A stretch of 64,000 nt of DNA from Sulfurisoma sp963709555 (GCA_963709555.1 CAVPWR010000002.1:62001-126000); one strand, 5' to 3'; positions 19,533-28,893 are shown, counted from the stretch's first letter. Notes: generated by a model not told the origin, from the letters alone. Numbers and translations are program-made.

Positions 19533-20429
19533 TCAGGCACCGAGGATTTCGAACTCCAGGATTTCGGTCTTGTCGTCGGCCCAGGGATGGCCGAAGACGA
19601 CGCGGCCGCGACTGCGCAGGAAGGTCTCCTCGCGCTTGAGCACGAACTCGGCCTCGCCCAGGAAGGTGACGTAGGTGCCGTTGGTGCTCTGATCGACGAG
19701 CATGAACTTGTCGCGGCGCAGTTCGACGCGGGCGTGGGTGCGCGACGCGCGCGGATCGCTGATGACGATGTCGCAGGCCAGATCGCGACCGAGCGTGGAC
19801 GAGGGATGAGCGGAATCGAGAGTGATCTCGACGTTGCCGTGGCGCAGCTTGAGGCGCAGCGGCGGCGGCGCGGCCGGGGCGAGGCTGGCCGACTTCATGG
19901 TGAGATCCTCGCCCGACTGCCAGAGCACTTCGCAAACGCGTACGACTTCCCGCTTGCCCTTGACGGCGATGGCGTCGATTTCGCGCGAAGATTGGCGCAG
20001 CAGCAGCGGCAGCGCATCGATGGCCTCGCCGGTGGTGATGATCTGCCCGCCCTTGGCCAGTGCCGTCATGCGCGCGGCGACGTTCACGGTGTCGCCGAAG
20101 ACGTCGTTGTTCTCCTCGATGGCCGGCCCAAAATGGTAGCCGACCCGGATCGCCAGCTTGACGCCCGAAATCGGCGGCAGGTCCTCGACGCGCTGCTGCA
20201 TGTCGCAGGCCGCCTGCATGCCTTCCTCGGCCGTGTCGAACACGGCCATGATCTCGTCGCCGATGGTCTTGATCACGCGGCCCTTGTAGCCGGCCACCAC
20301 GCGATCGACGCGGTTGAGGATGCGCTCGACCGCGCGCAACGCCTCGGCGTCGCCGAGCCGCTCGTACAACCGCGTGCTGCCGGCGACGTCGGCGAACAGC
20401 ACGCAGAGGTTGCGGGCATCGGCGTTCAT
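19533..20429 (-). CDS. Class III adenylate/guanylate cyclase domain protein with C-terminal FHA domain
   Basis: The N-terminal cyclase homology domain carries VLFADVAGSTRLYERLG, with the metal-binding Asp near residue 12, and IKTIGDEIMAVF with the second Asp. FGDTVNVAARMTALA is also typical. The C-terminal forkhead-associated domain reads TLGRDLACDIVISDPRASRT and VDQSTNGTYV, which binds phosphothreonine. I chose ATG 20427-20429 because the protein then starts right at the cyclase domain. A phosphopeptide-binding cyclase next to a Ser/Thr kinase suggests a signalling pair, though they are on opposite strands. Nucleotide substrate is not resolved. Confidence 0.88.
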   Translation of the reverse strand: MNADARNLCVLFADVAGSTRLYERLGDAEALRAVERILNRVDRVVAGYKGRVIKTIGDEIMAVFDTAEEGMQAACDMQQRVEDLPPISGVKLAIRVGYHFGPAIEENNDVFGDTVNVAARMTALAKGGQIITTGEAIDALPLLLRQSSREIDAIAVKGKREVVRVCEVLWQSGEDLTMKSASLAPAAPPPLRLKLRHGNVEITLDSAHPSSTLGRDLACDIVISDPRASRTHARVELRRDKFMLVDQSTNGTYVTFLGEAEFVLKREETFLRSRGRVVFGHPWADDKTEILEFEILGA

Positions 20430-20457
20430 CGTTGCGGGCCCAGGAGGATGTTCATGT

Positions 20458-21702
20458 TCATGCGCGCTTGAGCTTCGCCACCCGCGACCGCGCGTCCTCG
20501 GCGTGGTGCGCGGCGTAGATGTCGTGCGCCGCCGCCTCGCCATGGCCGAGGTCGACCGGATGGCCGAGGTCGGCCAGCGCCGAACCGACGGCCGCCAGGC
20601 ACAGCATCACGTTTTCGGTCTTGCAGGAGTGGCCCATCAGGCCGAAGCGCCAGATCTTGCCGGCCAGCGGGCCGAGGCCGGCGCCGATCTCGAGGTTGAA
20701 GTCCTCGAGCAGCGTCTTCCTCACCGCGGCTTCGTCGATGCCCTCGGGCACGAACACGGCGTTGAGTTGCGGCAGGCGCGCATCCTCGCGCACCAGGAAG
20801 TTCAGGCCCATCGCCTCGAGTCCCGCCTTGAGCGCGAGATGATGGCGGCGGTGGCGGGTCCAGGCATTCTCGATGCCCTCCTCGCGCAACATCACCAGCG
20901 ACTCGTGCAGACCGTAAAGGGCGTTGATCGGCGCGGTGTGGTGATAGGTACGCTTGCCGCCCGGCGCATTCCAGTATTCGAGCACCAGCGAAAGGTCCAT
21001 GAACCAGCTCTGGCCCTTTTTCTTGCGCGCCCGAACAGCGTCGACGGCGCGCTCGGAAAAGGTCACCGGCGACAGGCCCGGCGTGCACGACAGGCACTTC
21101 TGGCTGCCCGAATACACGGCGTCGATGCCCCAGGCATCGACCTGCAGTTTCGATCCCCCGAGGGAAGTCACGGCATCGACGATGGTCAGCGCGCCGCGCT
21201 GCCGCGCCACGCCGGCGAGGGTACGGGCGTCGGAGAGCGCACCGGTCGAGGTCTCGGCCTGGACGAAGGCGACGACCTTGGCATCGGGGTGGGCGCGCAG
21301 CGCGTCCTCGAGCTTGTTCGGATCGACCGGCGTACCCCAGGCATCCTCGACCACCACGGCGACGCCGCCGCTGCGCTCGACGTTCTCGATCATGCGCCCG
21401 CCGAAGACGCCGTTGCGGCAGACGATGACCTTGTCGCCCGGCTCGACCAGGTTGACGAAGCAGGTCTCCATGCCCACCGAACCGGGGCCGGAAACGGGGA
21501 AGGTCAGCGCGTTGCGGGTCTGGAAGGCATAGCGCAGCAGGTCCTTCAATTCCTCCATCATGCCGACGAAGGCGGGATCGAGATGGCCGATCACCGGCTG
21601 GCCCAGCGCGCTCTGCACGCGCGGATGCATGTCCGAGGGGCCGGGGCCCATCAGGATGCGCTGCGGCGGATGGAAGGAGTGGATCTTGGCGGCAGAAGTC
21701 AT
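20458..21702 (-). CDS. Alanine--glyoxylate/serine--pyruvate family aminotransferase
   Basis: This 414-aa class V PLP enzyme has the family start RILMGPGPSDMHPRVQSAL, the cofactor-binding VSGPGSVGMETCF, the aspartate in IVDAVTSLGGSKL and the PLP-lysine motif YSGSQKCLSCTPGLSP. Members move amino groups between serine, alanine and glyoxylate or pyruvate. Precise substrates cannot be read from sequence. Its end is 28 bp from the cyclase gene downstream on the same strand. Confidence 0.9.
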   Translation of the reverse strand: MTSAAKIHSFHPPQRILMGPGPSDMHPRVQSALGQPVIGHLDPAFVGMMEELKDLLRYAFQTRNALTFPVSGPGSVGMETCFVNLVEPGDKVIVCRNGVFGGRMIENVERSGGVAVVVEDAWGTPVDPNKLEDALRAHPDAKVVAFVQAETSTGALSDARTLAGVARQRGALTIVDAVTSLGGSKLQVDAWGIDAVYSGSQKCLSCTPGLSPVTFSERAVDAVRARKKKGQSWFMDLSLVLEYWNAPGGKRTYHHTAPINALYGLHESLVMLREEGIENAWTRHRRHHLALKAGLEAMGLNFLVREDARLPQLNAVFVPEGIDEAAVRKTLLEDFNLEIGAGLGPLAGKIWRFGLMGHSCKTENVMLCLAAVGSALADLGHPVDLGHGEAAAHDIYAAHHAEDARSRVAKLKRA

Positions 21703-21724
21703 GGTGCGGACAAAGGGTAGCAGA

Positions 21725-22621
21725 TTAGCGTTGCAAGGCCTTGAATTCTAGCGGAATGATGGCCGGGTCGGAGAAGTCTTCGGTGTCGAAAGCCGTGTCG
21801 CCGTCAGGGTCGGGCCGGCCGGTCGCCGCGAGATGGGCGAAGTCGAACAGTTTCGCGTCCAGCAGGTGCGAGGGCACGACGTTGGCGAGGCTCCTGAACA
21901 TGGTCTCGATGCGGCCGGGAAAACGCTTCTCCCAGTCGAGCAGCATCTGCTTGACCTGCTGCCGCTGCAGGTTGGGCTGGCTGCCGCAGAGGTTGCAGGG
22001 AATGATCGGGAACTCGCGCACCCTGGCCCAGGCCTCGAGATCCTTCTCGCGGCAGTAGGCCAGTGGCCGGATCACGACGTGGCGGCCGTCGTCCGAGACC
22101 AGCTTGGGCGGCATGGTCTTGAGCTTGGCCGCGAAGAACATGTTGAGGAACAGCGTGGCGAGGATGTCGTCGCGGTGGTGGCCGAGCGCGATCTTGGTCG
22201 CGCCGAGTTCGCCGGCGACGCGATAGAGCACGCCGCGGCGCAGCCGCGAGCACAACGAGCAGGTCGTCTTGCCCTCGGGGATCACCCGCTTGACGATGGA
22301 ATAGGTGTCCTCGTTCTCGATGTGGAAGGGGATGTCGAGATGCTTCAGGTAGTTCGGCAGCACCTCTTCCGGAAAGCCCGGCTGCTTCTGGTCGAGATTG
22401 ACGGCGACGATGTCGAAATGGATCGGCGCCTTCTCTTTCAAGTGGAGCAGGATATCGAGCAGGCCGAAGGAGTCCTTGCCGCCCGACAGGCACACCATCA
22501 CCTTGTCGCCGTCCTCGATCATGTTGAAGTCGGCGATGGCCTGGCCGACCTCGCGGCGCAGGCGCTTGGCCAGCTTGTTGGCCTCGAAGGCGGCCTTCTC
22601 GTGTTGCTTGGCGGTGGTCAT
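21725..22621 (-). CDS. ttcA: tRNA 2-thiocytidine biosynthesis protein TtcA
   Basis: TtcA thiolates cytidine 32 in certain tRNAs using ATP and an iron-sulfur cluster. The 298-aa protein has the PP-loop CLSGGKDSFGLLDIL, the central Cys pair TTCSLCSRLRRGVLYRVA and the C-terminal PFIPCNLCGSQ-like segment (FPIIPCNLCGSQPNLQR). Length and motifs are normal. It lies between the short-chain dehydrogenase and aminotransferase genes on the same strand. Confidence 0.95.
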   Translation of the reverse strand: MTTAKQHEKAAFEANKLAKRLRREVGQAIADFNMIEDGDKVMVCLSGGKDSFGLLDILLHLKEKAPIHFDIVAVNLDQKQPGFPEEVLPNYLKHLDIPFHIENEDTYSIVKRVIPEGKTTCSLCSRLRRGVLYRVAGELGATKIALGHHRDDILATLFLNMFFAAKLKTMPPKLVSDDGRHVVIRPLAYCREKDLEAWARVREFPIIPCNLCGSQPNLQRQQVKQMLLDWEKRFPGRIETMFRSLANVVPSHLLDAKLFDFAHLAATGRPDPDGDTAFDTEDFSDPAIIPLEFKALQR

Positions 22622-22646
22622 GGATGCGCAGACTTATTGAAGGACG

Positions 22647-23398
22647 TCACAGATGTGCCGTCCTGCCGCCGTCGACATTGATGACCTGCCCGGTGATGTA
22701 GGGCGCGTCGAACATCAGGAATTTCACGGTGCGCGCGATGTCGGCCGGCGAGCCGATGCGCTTGAGCAGGGTGTGCTCGACGATGGCGGCACGCTCGGCC
22801 GGCGGGAAGCTGACCTCGCCCGCGGCATCCTCGGGCCACTCGATCGGACCCGGCGCGACGGCGTTGACCCGCACCGCCGGCGCCAGTTCGATGGCGAGCG
22901 AACGCGTCAGGTTGAGCAGGCCGCCCTTGGCCGCGCAATAGACCGGGAAGCCCTTGAGCGGCCGCTCGGCATGGACGTCGGTGATGTTCACGATGCAGCC
23001 GCCACCGGCACTCAGGTGCGGCGCTGCCGCCTGGGACAGGAACAACGGCGCCTTCAGGTTCGAGCCGATCAGGTCGTCCCAGGCCGCCGTGTCGATGGCG
23101 CCGACTTTTGTCGGGAAGAAGGACGAGGCGTTGTTGACCAGGCCGTCGAGCCGGCCGAAGCGCGCCACCACGGCAGCCACCAGCGGCGGCAGCGCGGCGA
23201 CGTCGAGCAGGTCGGCCTGGAAGGCGGCGGCCGAATCAGGCGCGCACGGCGTTGAGTTCGGCCGCCAGCGCCTCGGCCTCGTGCAGCCGAGCTGCGGTAG
23301 TGGATGGCCACGCACGCGCCCGCCGCGTGCAGGGTGCGCGCGATCTCGGCGCCGACGCGGCGCGCGGCGCCGGTGATGAGGATGACGGGAGCGTTCAT
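22647..23398 (-). pseudogene. Pteridine reductase-like short-chain dehydrogenase, two frameshifts
   Basis: The product begins MNAPVILITGAARRVGAEIA, with the TGxxxRxG cofactor signature of pteridine reductases. It has VNNASSFFPTKVG, the active-site VYCAAKGGLLNLTRSLA (Tyr-x-x-x-Lys) and ends GQVINVDGGRTAHL. Between 23288 and 23238 the correct frame (HEAEALAAELNAVR) differs from both flanks, so one extra base is present at each point. Corrected length is about 250 aa. FolM-type reduction of dihydropterins is the likely activity. The start overlaps the end of tcdA by 4 nt. Confidence 0.82.
23089..23109 (+). repeat. Dispersed 23-nt motif, copy 6
   Basis: GTGTCGATGGCGCCGA is followed by CTTTT. It lies antisense in the short-chain dehydrogenase gene and differs from the consensus at three bases in the CCA region. 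Confidence 0.5.
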
Positions 23399-24160
23399 GC
23401 GAGAAGTATACCGATGACCCGCGCCGCCGCCGCAAAACCGAAGGCGGCGGTGACGCAGACCGAGGAGCCGTAGCCGGCGCAGGAGAGGCCCTGTAGCCCG
23501 GGTTCGTCGATGTCGCAGGCCGCCTCCGCCAACGGCCGCCGGATCGGCTCGTCGGAATAGACGCAGGCGATGCCGAACTTCTTCTTCGGGTCCCGTGGAA
23601 ATTCATACTCCTTGCGCAGCCGCGCCCGCAGCTTCGACGCCAGCGCATCCTGCGTGGTGCGCGACAGGTCGTCGATCTTCACGCGCGTCGGGTCGCTGCG
23701 CCCGCCCGCACCGCCGGTGGTCACCACCGGAATCTTCGCCCGCCGGCAGTGCGCGATCATCGCCGCCTTGGGCCGGACCTGGTCGATGGCGTCGATCACC
23801 GCGTCGCAGGCGGGAATAAGTTCGGCCACGTTCTCCTCGGTGACGAACTCCTCGACGGTTCGAACGACGCAGGCGGGATTGATCGCGGCGATGCGCGCCT
23901 GCATCGCCAGCACCTTGGCCTGGCCTAAGCGTTTCGGTCAGTGCCTGGATCTGCCGATTGACGTTGGACTCGGCGACATGGTCGAGGTCGATCAGCGTCA
24001 GCCGACCCACGCCCGAGCGCGCCAGCGCCTCGGCCGCCCAGGAACCGACGCCGCCGATGCCGACGACGCAGACATGCGCCGCCGCCAGCCGCGCCAGCGC
24101 GCCATGGCCGTGAAGGCGGTCGATGCCGGAGAAGCGGCGCTGCGGGTCAGGATTGCTCAT
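23395..24160 (-). pseudogene. tcdA: tRNA threonylcarbamoyladenosine dehydratase (TcdA/CsdL), frameshifted
   Basis: This E1-like enzyme uses ATP to cyclise t6A at tRNA position 37. The N-terminal half reads RRFSGIDRLHGHGALARLA, VCVVGIGGVGSWAAEALARS and LIDLDHVAESNVNRQIQAL. One extra base near 23926 breaks the frame; the continuation is LAMQARIAAINP, CDAVIDAIDQVRPKAAMIAH, VVTTGGAGGRSDPT and a C-terminal region with paired cysteines. Corrected length is about 255 aa, normal for the family. Confidence 0.9.
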
Positions 24161-24183
24161 GACGCGGCATCATACAATGCGGC

Positions 24184-25356
24184 ATGAACGAACCACTGCC
24201 CCAACCCTCCGCCGACGCCCAGGCCGCAAGCCATGCGCTATGCGACCACATCGCGGCGCGCATCGAAAATGCCGGCGGCTGGATGCCCTTCGTCGAGTTC
24301 ATGGACATGGCGCTGCACCTGCCGGGCCTCGGTTACTACGCCGGCGGTTCGCACAAGTTCGGCACCGGCGACGAAGGGGGCGACTTCGTCACCGCGCCGG
24401 AGCTGACGCCGCTGTTCGGGCAGACATTGGCCGCCCAGATCGCCGAAATCACCGTGGCGTCAGCGCCGACTTTGCTGGAAGTCGGCGCCGGCAGCGGCCG
24501 GCTGGCGGCCGACCTGCTGCCGGCGCTCGCCGCGCTGGGCGCCCTGCCCGACCGCTACCAGATCCTCGAACTCTCGGGTGAGCTGCGCGCGCGGCAGCGC
24601 GAGACGATCCGCCAGGCCGTGCCGACGCTGGCCGACCGCGTCGAGTGGCTCGACGCCCTGCCCGAAAAGTTCTCCGGTTGCATCGTCGCCAACGAGCTGC
24701 TCGACGCCATTCCCACCCATGCCGTGGCCTGGCGCGACGAAGGTGCGATGGAGCGCGGCGTCACCTACGACGGCGAGCGCTTCGCCTGGGCCGAGCGGCC
24801 GGCAAAGGGCGCCTTGCGCGAAGCGATGGAGCGGCTGGCCGCCGAGGCCGCGATCGAAGCGCCCTATGTCGGCGAGATCGGCCTCGCGGCCTCGGCCTGG
24901 GTGGCGGAGTGGGGACAACGCCTGGAGCGCGGCGCGCTGTTGCTGCTCGACTACGGCCTGTCGCGGCGCGAGCTCTACCACCCCGGCCGCAACGGCGGCA
25001 CGCTGCGCTGCCATTACCGCCATCGTTCGCACGACGACCCGTTCTGGTGGCCGGGACTGTCCGACATCACCAGCCATATCGACTTCACCGCGGTGGCCGA
25101 AGCCGGCTTCGGCGCCGGTCTCGACGTGCTCGGCTACACCAGCCAGGCAGGCTTCCTGATCAACTGCGGCATTGGCGAGTTGCTGGCGGGTCGGCAGCAG
25201 GCCGGCGACCCGGCCATGGTCAAGGCGGCGGGCGCGGTGAGCGTGCTGCTTTCGCCCGGCGAGATGGGCGAACTGTTCAAGGTGATAGCGTTAGGTAGGG
25301 GTGTGACGGAGCCGCTGCGCGGCTTCGCGCGCGGGGACAGGACCCACGCGCTTTAG
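24184..25356 (+). CDS. MidA/NDUFAF7-family SAM-dependent methyltransferase
   Basis: The 390-aa protein belongs to the family whose mitochondrial member methylates an arginine of complex I. Visible features are PFVEFMDMALHLPGLGYYAG, FVTAPELTPLFGQTLAAQ, the SAM-binding LLEVGAGSGRLAADLL, VANELLDAIPTH and the late TSHIDFTAVAEAG. Bacterial targets are not well established. The SAM motif is directly preceded by a dispersed-motif copy read as VASAPTL. It diverges from tcdA with 23 bp between starts. Confidence 0.88.
   Translation: MNEPLPQPSADAQAASHALCDHIAARIENAGGWMPFVEFMDMALHLPGLGYYAGGSHKFGTGDEGGDFVTAPELTPLFGQTLAAQIAEITVASAPTLLEVGAGSGRLAADLLPALAALGALPDRYQILELSGELRARQRETIRQAVPTLADRVEWLDALPEKFSGCIVANELLDAIPTHAVAWRDEGAMERGVTYDGERFAWAERPAKGALREAMERLAAEAAIEAPYVGEIGLAASAWVAEWGQRLERGALLLLDYGLSRRELYHPGRNGGTLRCHYRHRSHDDPFWWPGLSDITSHIDFTAVAEAGFGAGLDVLGYTSQAGFLINCGIGELLAGRQQAGDPAMVKAAGAVSVLLSPGEMGELFKVIALGRGVTEPLRGFARGDRTHAL
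24454..24473 (+). repeat. Dispersed 23-nt motif, copy 7
   Basis: GTGGCGTCAGCGCCGA is followed by CTTT. It is sense in the MidA-like gene, read as VASAPTL just before the SAM-binding glycine motif. Confidence 0.6.
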
Positions 25357-25362
25357 CAGACC

Positions 25363-25566
25363 TTACTGCTGGCTGCGATAAACCTGCTGGAGGAAGGCTT
25401 CGGCTTCGGCCTCGGGAACCACCGGGTCGGTGTGATGGACTTCCTGCAGGCCGAGCTGGAGCGACGGCAGCGGCGGCTGCCACTCGGCGTTCATCACCTC
25501 GTCTTCAAAGGTGCCGAATTCATCCTCGATGATCTTTCCCGTGCTCATATCCATCACCATCAACAT
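25363..25566 (-). CDS. Small acidic protein, unknown function
   Basis: The 67-aa product (MLMVMDMSTGKIIEDEFGTF at the N-terminus) is acidic, has no signal or membrane segment and ends FLQQVYRSQQ. It is convergent with the MidA-like gene, with 6 bp between ends. A regular amphipathic C-terminus supports a real gene, but I recognise no family. Confidence 0.5.
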   Translation of the reverse strand: MLMVMDMSTGKIIEDEFGTFEDEVMNAEWQPPLPSLQLGLQEVHHTDPVVPEAEAEAFLQQVYRSQQ

Positions 25567-25681
25567 TTCCGGCTCCTCGATCCTGTGTTGCGTTGGTAGG
25601 CCGTCGTAACCAGTATAACGACTGACCTTACAGGAAGTTGAATGGGGGCGGCTACGAGGTGTTCAAGTGTGTGATTTATGC

Positions 25682-25788
25682 CACGGCGCCGGGCCGTCCC
25701 AAGCCGTGGCGAGTCTTCGCCCGGAGCGTGCGCAGCACGCGAACTTCCGTCACCCCCGCCCGGGCGGGGGTTGGGGGGCGGGGGCGTT
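25682..25788 (-). repeat. GC-rich modular intergenic repeat downstream of ampG
   Basis: On the minus strand the blocks run C-rich, hairpin (acccccgcccgggcgggggt), gtgacgg, ttcgcgtgctgcgcacgctcc and a terminal gggacggcccggcg, the same order as at 12283-12386 and 30788-30897. The ampG stop codon lies inside it. The other bases of the 25567-25749 spacer show no gene. Confidence 0.65.
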
Positions 25789-27036
25789 CTGGTACCACGG
25801 CGCCACTTTGAGCAGCAGGACCATGCCCGGCACGGCGAGCACGACACAGAGCAGGAAGAAGCCGAACCAGCCCATCTGTTCGACCAGCCAGCCGGCCGAG
25901 GCGTTGATGACGGTGCGCGGCACGGCGGCCAGGCTGGTGAATAGCGCGAACTGGGTGGCGGTGTAAAGCGGGTTGGTGGCGCGGGCGATGAAGGCGACGA
26001 AGGCCGCGGTGCCCAGCCCCACGCCGGCGGCTTCGAAGCCGATCACCAGCGCCAGCTGCGTCAGCTGCAGGGCGCCGATGGTGGTGCTCGGGCCGACCCA
26101 GGCCAGCCAGGCAAAACCGAAGATCGACACCACTTGCACCACGCCGAACAGCCACAGCGCACGGTTGATGCCGAGCTTCACCATCCACAGGCCGCCGAGC
26201 AGGCCGCCGATCACTGCCGGCCACAAGCCGGCGTGCTTGGCGACCAGGCCGATGTCCGACTTGGCGAAGCCCATGTCGAGGTAGAAGGGCGTGGCCAGCG
26301 CGGTGCATAGCGAGTCGCCGAGCTTGTAAAGGAAGATGAAGGCGAGGATCAGCAGCGCCTCGCGCGGGCCGGCGCGCTGGATGAACTCGCGGAAGGGTTC
26401 GACCACGGCTTCGCGCAGCGTCTTCGGCAGACGGCCGGCGACTGCCGGCTCGCTCACGAACAGCGTCATCGCCATGCCCGGCAGCATGAACAGCGCGGTG
26501 ATGGCGAAGACCTGGCCCCAGGGCAGGTGGTCGGCGAGGATCAGCGAGAGCGAGCCGGGAATCAGCCCGGCGATGCGGTAGGCGTTGACGTGCACCGAGT
26601 TGCCCAGACCGAGTTCGACCTCGCCCAGCAGCTCGCGGCGGTAGGCGTCGAGCGCGATGTCCTGCGTCGCCGAGACGAAGGCCAGCAGCGCCGCCAGCAC
26701 GACGATGACCTGCAGGTCGGACTGCGGCGCGAACAGGCCGAGCGCGGCGATCAGCCCCAGCAGCAGGACCTGGGTGACGAACATCCAGCCACGCCGCCGG
26801 CCCAGCCACGGCAAGGCGTAGCGGTCGAGGAAGGGCGACCAGAGGAACTTCCAGGTGTAGGGCAGCTGGATCAGCGCGAACAGGCCGATGGCCTTGAGGC
26901 TGATGCCCTCGGTGCGCAGCCACGCCGGCACCAGGTTGAGCAGCAGGTACAGCGGCAGGCCGGAGGCGAAGCCGGTGAACACGCAGATCAGCATGTTGCG
27001 CGTCAGCAGCGGGGCGAGCCAGGCAGGGGAGTGCAT
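25750..27036 (-). CDS. ampG: AmpG-type muropeptide MFS permease
   Basis: AmpG imports anhydromuropeptides from the periplasm for cell-wall recycling. The 428-aa protein has about 12-14 membrane helices and family segments FTGFASGLPLYLLLNLVPAW, IQLPYTWKFLWSPFLDRYAL, and SATQDIALDAYRRELL. The last 11 residues (APAPQPPPGRG) and the stop are encoded by the intergenic repeat, so the gene's end has been reshaped by that element. Related MFS carriers cannot be excluded, but the motif FLWSPFLDRY favours AmpG. Confidence 0.85.
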   Translation of the reverse strand: MHSPAWLAPLLTRNMLICVFTGFASGLPLYLLLNLVPAWLRTEGISLKAIGLFALIQLPYTWKFLWSPFLDRYALPWLGRRRGWMFVTQVLLLGLIAALGLFAPQSDLQVIVVLAALLAFVSATQDIALDAYRRELLGEVELGLGNSVHVNAYRIAGLIPGSLSLILADHLPWGQVFAITALFMLPGMAMTLFVSEPAVAGRLPKTLREAVVEPFREFIQRAGPREALLILAFIFLYKLGDSLCTALATPFYLDMGFAKSDIGLVAKHAGLWPAVIGGLLGGLWMVKLGINRALWLFGVVQVVSIFGFAWLAWVGPSTTIGALQLTQLALVIGFEAAGVGLGTAAFVAFIARATNPLYTATQFALFTSLAAVPRTVINASAGWLVEQMGWFGFFLLCVVLAVPGMVLLLKVAPWYQNAPAPQPPPGRG

Positions 27037-27151
27037 GGCGCATTCTAGCCAGCGCCTGCGGCCGCCTTCGCGACGAACAGCCGGGGTTTAGGGGGGCGTT
27101 CTTACGGCGAGGCGGGCTTGCCGGACGGAAGCCATGACCAGGGGTTCCCGT

Positions 27152-27757
27152 TCAGCCGCTGGCCAGCCGGTAGACGGCCAGGCTGCCGAGGAAATTGGCT
27201 TCCTCGACCACCGTGTTGCCCTTCTCGTCCAGCACCATGCGGCTGCGCACGGCGATGCCCATCTCGTCGCACAGGGCGTCGAAATCGGCGATGGTGAAGA
27301 AGCGGATGTTGGGGGTGTCGAACCACTGGTAGGGCAGGTCTTCCGACACCGGCATGCGCCCGGCCATCACCGCCATGCGGTTCTTCCAGTAGGCAAAGTT
27401 GGGGAAGGACACCACCGCCTCGCGGCCGACGCGCAGCATTTCCTCGATGATGCGCTGCGTGTGGCGCACGGTCTGCAGCGTGCGCGAGAGCACGACATGG
27501 TCGAACTCGCCGTCCTCGAAGCCGGACAGGCCGGCCTCGAGGTCGCTCTGGATGACGTTGATGCCGTTGCCGATGGCGGCGAGCACGCCGGCATTGTCGA
27601 TCTCGATGCCCCAGCCGCGCACGCCGCGCGTGGCGATCAGCAGCTTGAGCAGCGAACCGTCGCCGCAGCCGAGGTCGAGCACGCGCTCGTTCGGCTGCAC
27701 CCAGCCGGAGATCACGTCGAAGTCGGGGCGCCCGAGGGCGATGGCGTTCTCGGTCAT
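27152..27757 (-). CDS. metW: Methionine biosynthesis protein MetW
   Basis: MetW is a small methyltransferase-fold protein that partners MetX in methionine synthesis. The 201-aa protein has the SAM-like motif VLDLGCGDGSLLKLL, VIQSDLEAGLSGFEDGEFDH, VVLSRTLQTVRHTQRII and FPNFAYWKNR. It overlaps the end of metX by 4 nt (ATGA). Exact activity of MetW is not settled. It should share the metX riboswitch. Confidence 0.94.
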   Translation of the reverse strand: MTENAIALGRPDFDVISGWVQPNERVLDLGCGDGSLLKLLIATRGVRGWGIEIDNAGVLAAIGNGINVIQSDLEAGLSGFEDGEFDHVVLSRTLQTVRHTQRIIEEMLRVGREAVVSFPNFAYWKNRMAVMAGRMPVSEDLPYQWFDTPNIRFFTIADFDALCDEMGIAVRSRMVLDEKGNTVVEEANFLGSLAVYRLASG

Positions 27758-28884
27758 ACTTCGATCCGGTTCATATAGGCCCGCACGATGGCGTGGTACT
27801 GCTCGTCCTTCATCAGGAAGGAGTCGTGGCCGAAATTCGACGCCACTTCGGCATAGGCGACATCCTGGCCGTTGTGGACCAGCGCATTGACGATCTCGCG
27901 GCTTCTGGTCGGGGAGAAACGCCAGTCGGTGGAGAACGAGACGACCAGGAACTTCGCCGTGGCCTTGGCCAGTGCGGCAGCCAGGTTGCCGTCCGTGGCG
28001 TGGGCGGGGTCGAAGTAATCGAGCGCCTTGGTCATCAGCAGGTAGGTGTTGGCATCGAACCAGCTGGCGAACTTGTCGCCCTGGTAGCGCAGGTAGGACT
28101 CGACCTCGAACTCGACGCCGAAGCCGTAGCCGATGCCCTCGCCCTTGAGCCGGCGGCCGAACTTCTCGGCCATCTGATCGTCCGACAGGTAGGTGATGTG
28201 GCCGAGCATGCGCGCCAGCCGCAAGCCGCGCGCCGGCTTGGTGTGGTGCTGGTAGAAGTTGCCGCCGTGGAAGTCCGGGTCGGTGAGGATGGCCTGGCGG
28301 GCGACGTCGTTGAAGGCGATGTTCTCGGCGGTGAGCCTGGGCGCCGCCGCGATCACCGCGGCATGGCGCACGCGGTCCGGCAGGTCGATGGTCCATTGCA
28401 GCGCCTGCATGCCGCCGAGCGAGCCGCCGACCACCGCCGCCCAGGCGTCGATGCCGAGGCGGTCGGCCAGGCGCGCCTGCGCCTGCACCCAGTCCTCGAC
28501 CGTGACCAGCGGAAAATCCGCACCCCAGGGATGGCCGGTGGCGGGGTTGGGCGTCGACGGCCCGGTCGAGCCGTGGCAGCCGCCGAGGTTGTTGAGTCCG
28601 ACGACGAAGAATTTCTCGGTGTCGATCGGCTTGCCGGGACCGATCATGTTGTCCCACCAGCCCAGCGTGTCCTTGATGCGTTCGGGGTCGGTGTAGCCGG
28701 CGACGTGCTGGTGGCCGGACAGCGCGTGGCAGATGAGGATGGCGTTGGATCTGGCGGCGTTGAGCTTGCCGTAGGTCTCGAAGACCAGCTCGTACGCGGG
28801 CACGACGGCGCCGCTCTTCAGTGTGAGCGGTTCGCCGAAGCGGGCGCATTGCGCCGAGACGTGTCCTACGCTGTGTCCAGTCAT
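27754..28884 (-). CDS. metX: Homoserine O-acyltransferase MetX
   Basis: MetX acylates homoserine, the first committed step of methionine synthesis. The 376-aa alpha/beta hydrolase has LICHALSGHQHVAGY, the oxyanion loop NNLGGCHGSTGPSTPNP, the nucleophile GGSLGGMQALQW, the Asp in FSTDWRFSP and the His in ASNFGHDSFLM. In related bacteria with metW this enzyme often uses succinyl-CoA; sequence alone does not settle acetyl versus succinyl. An apparent SAM-II riboswitch and terminator precede the start. Confidence 0.95.
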   Translation of the reverse strand: MTGHSVGHVSAQCARFGEPLTLKSGAVVPAYELVFETYGKLNAARSNAILICHALSGHQHVAGYTDPERIKDTLGWWDNMIGPGKPIDTEKFFVVGLNNLGGCHGSTGPSTPNPATGHPWGADFPLVTVEDWVQAQARLADRLGIDAWAAVVGGSLGGMQALQWTIDLPDRVRHAAVIAAAPRLTAENIAFNDVARQAILTDPDFHGGNFYQHHTKPARGLRLARMLGHITYLSDDQMAEKFGRRLKGEGIGYGFGVEFEVESYLRYQGDKFASWFDANTYLLMTKALDYFDPAHATDGNLAAALAKATAKFLVVSFSTDWRFSPTRSREIVNALVHNGQDVAYAEVASNFGHDSFLMKDEQYHAIVRAYMNRIEV

Positions 28885-28893
28885 CGTTCCATC

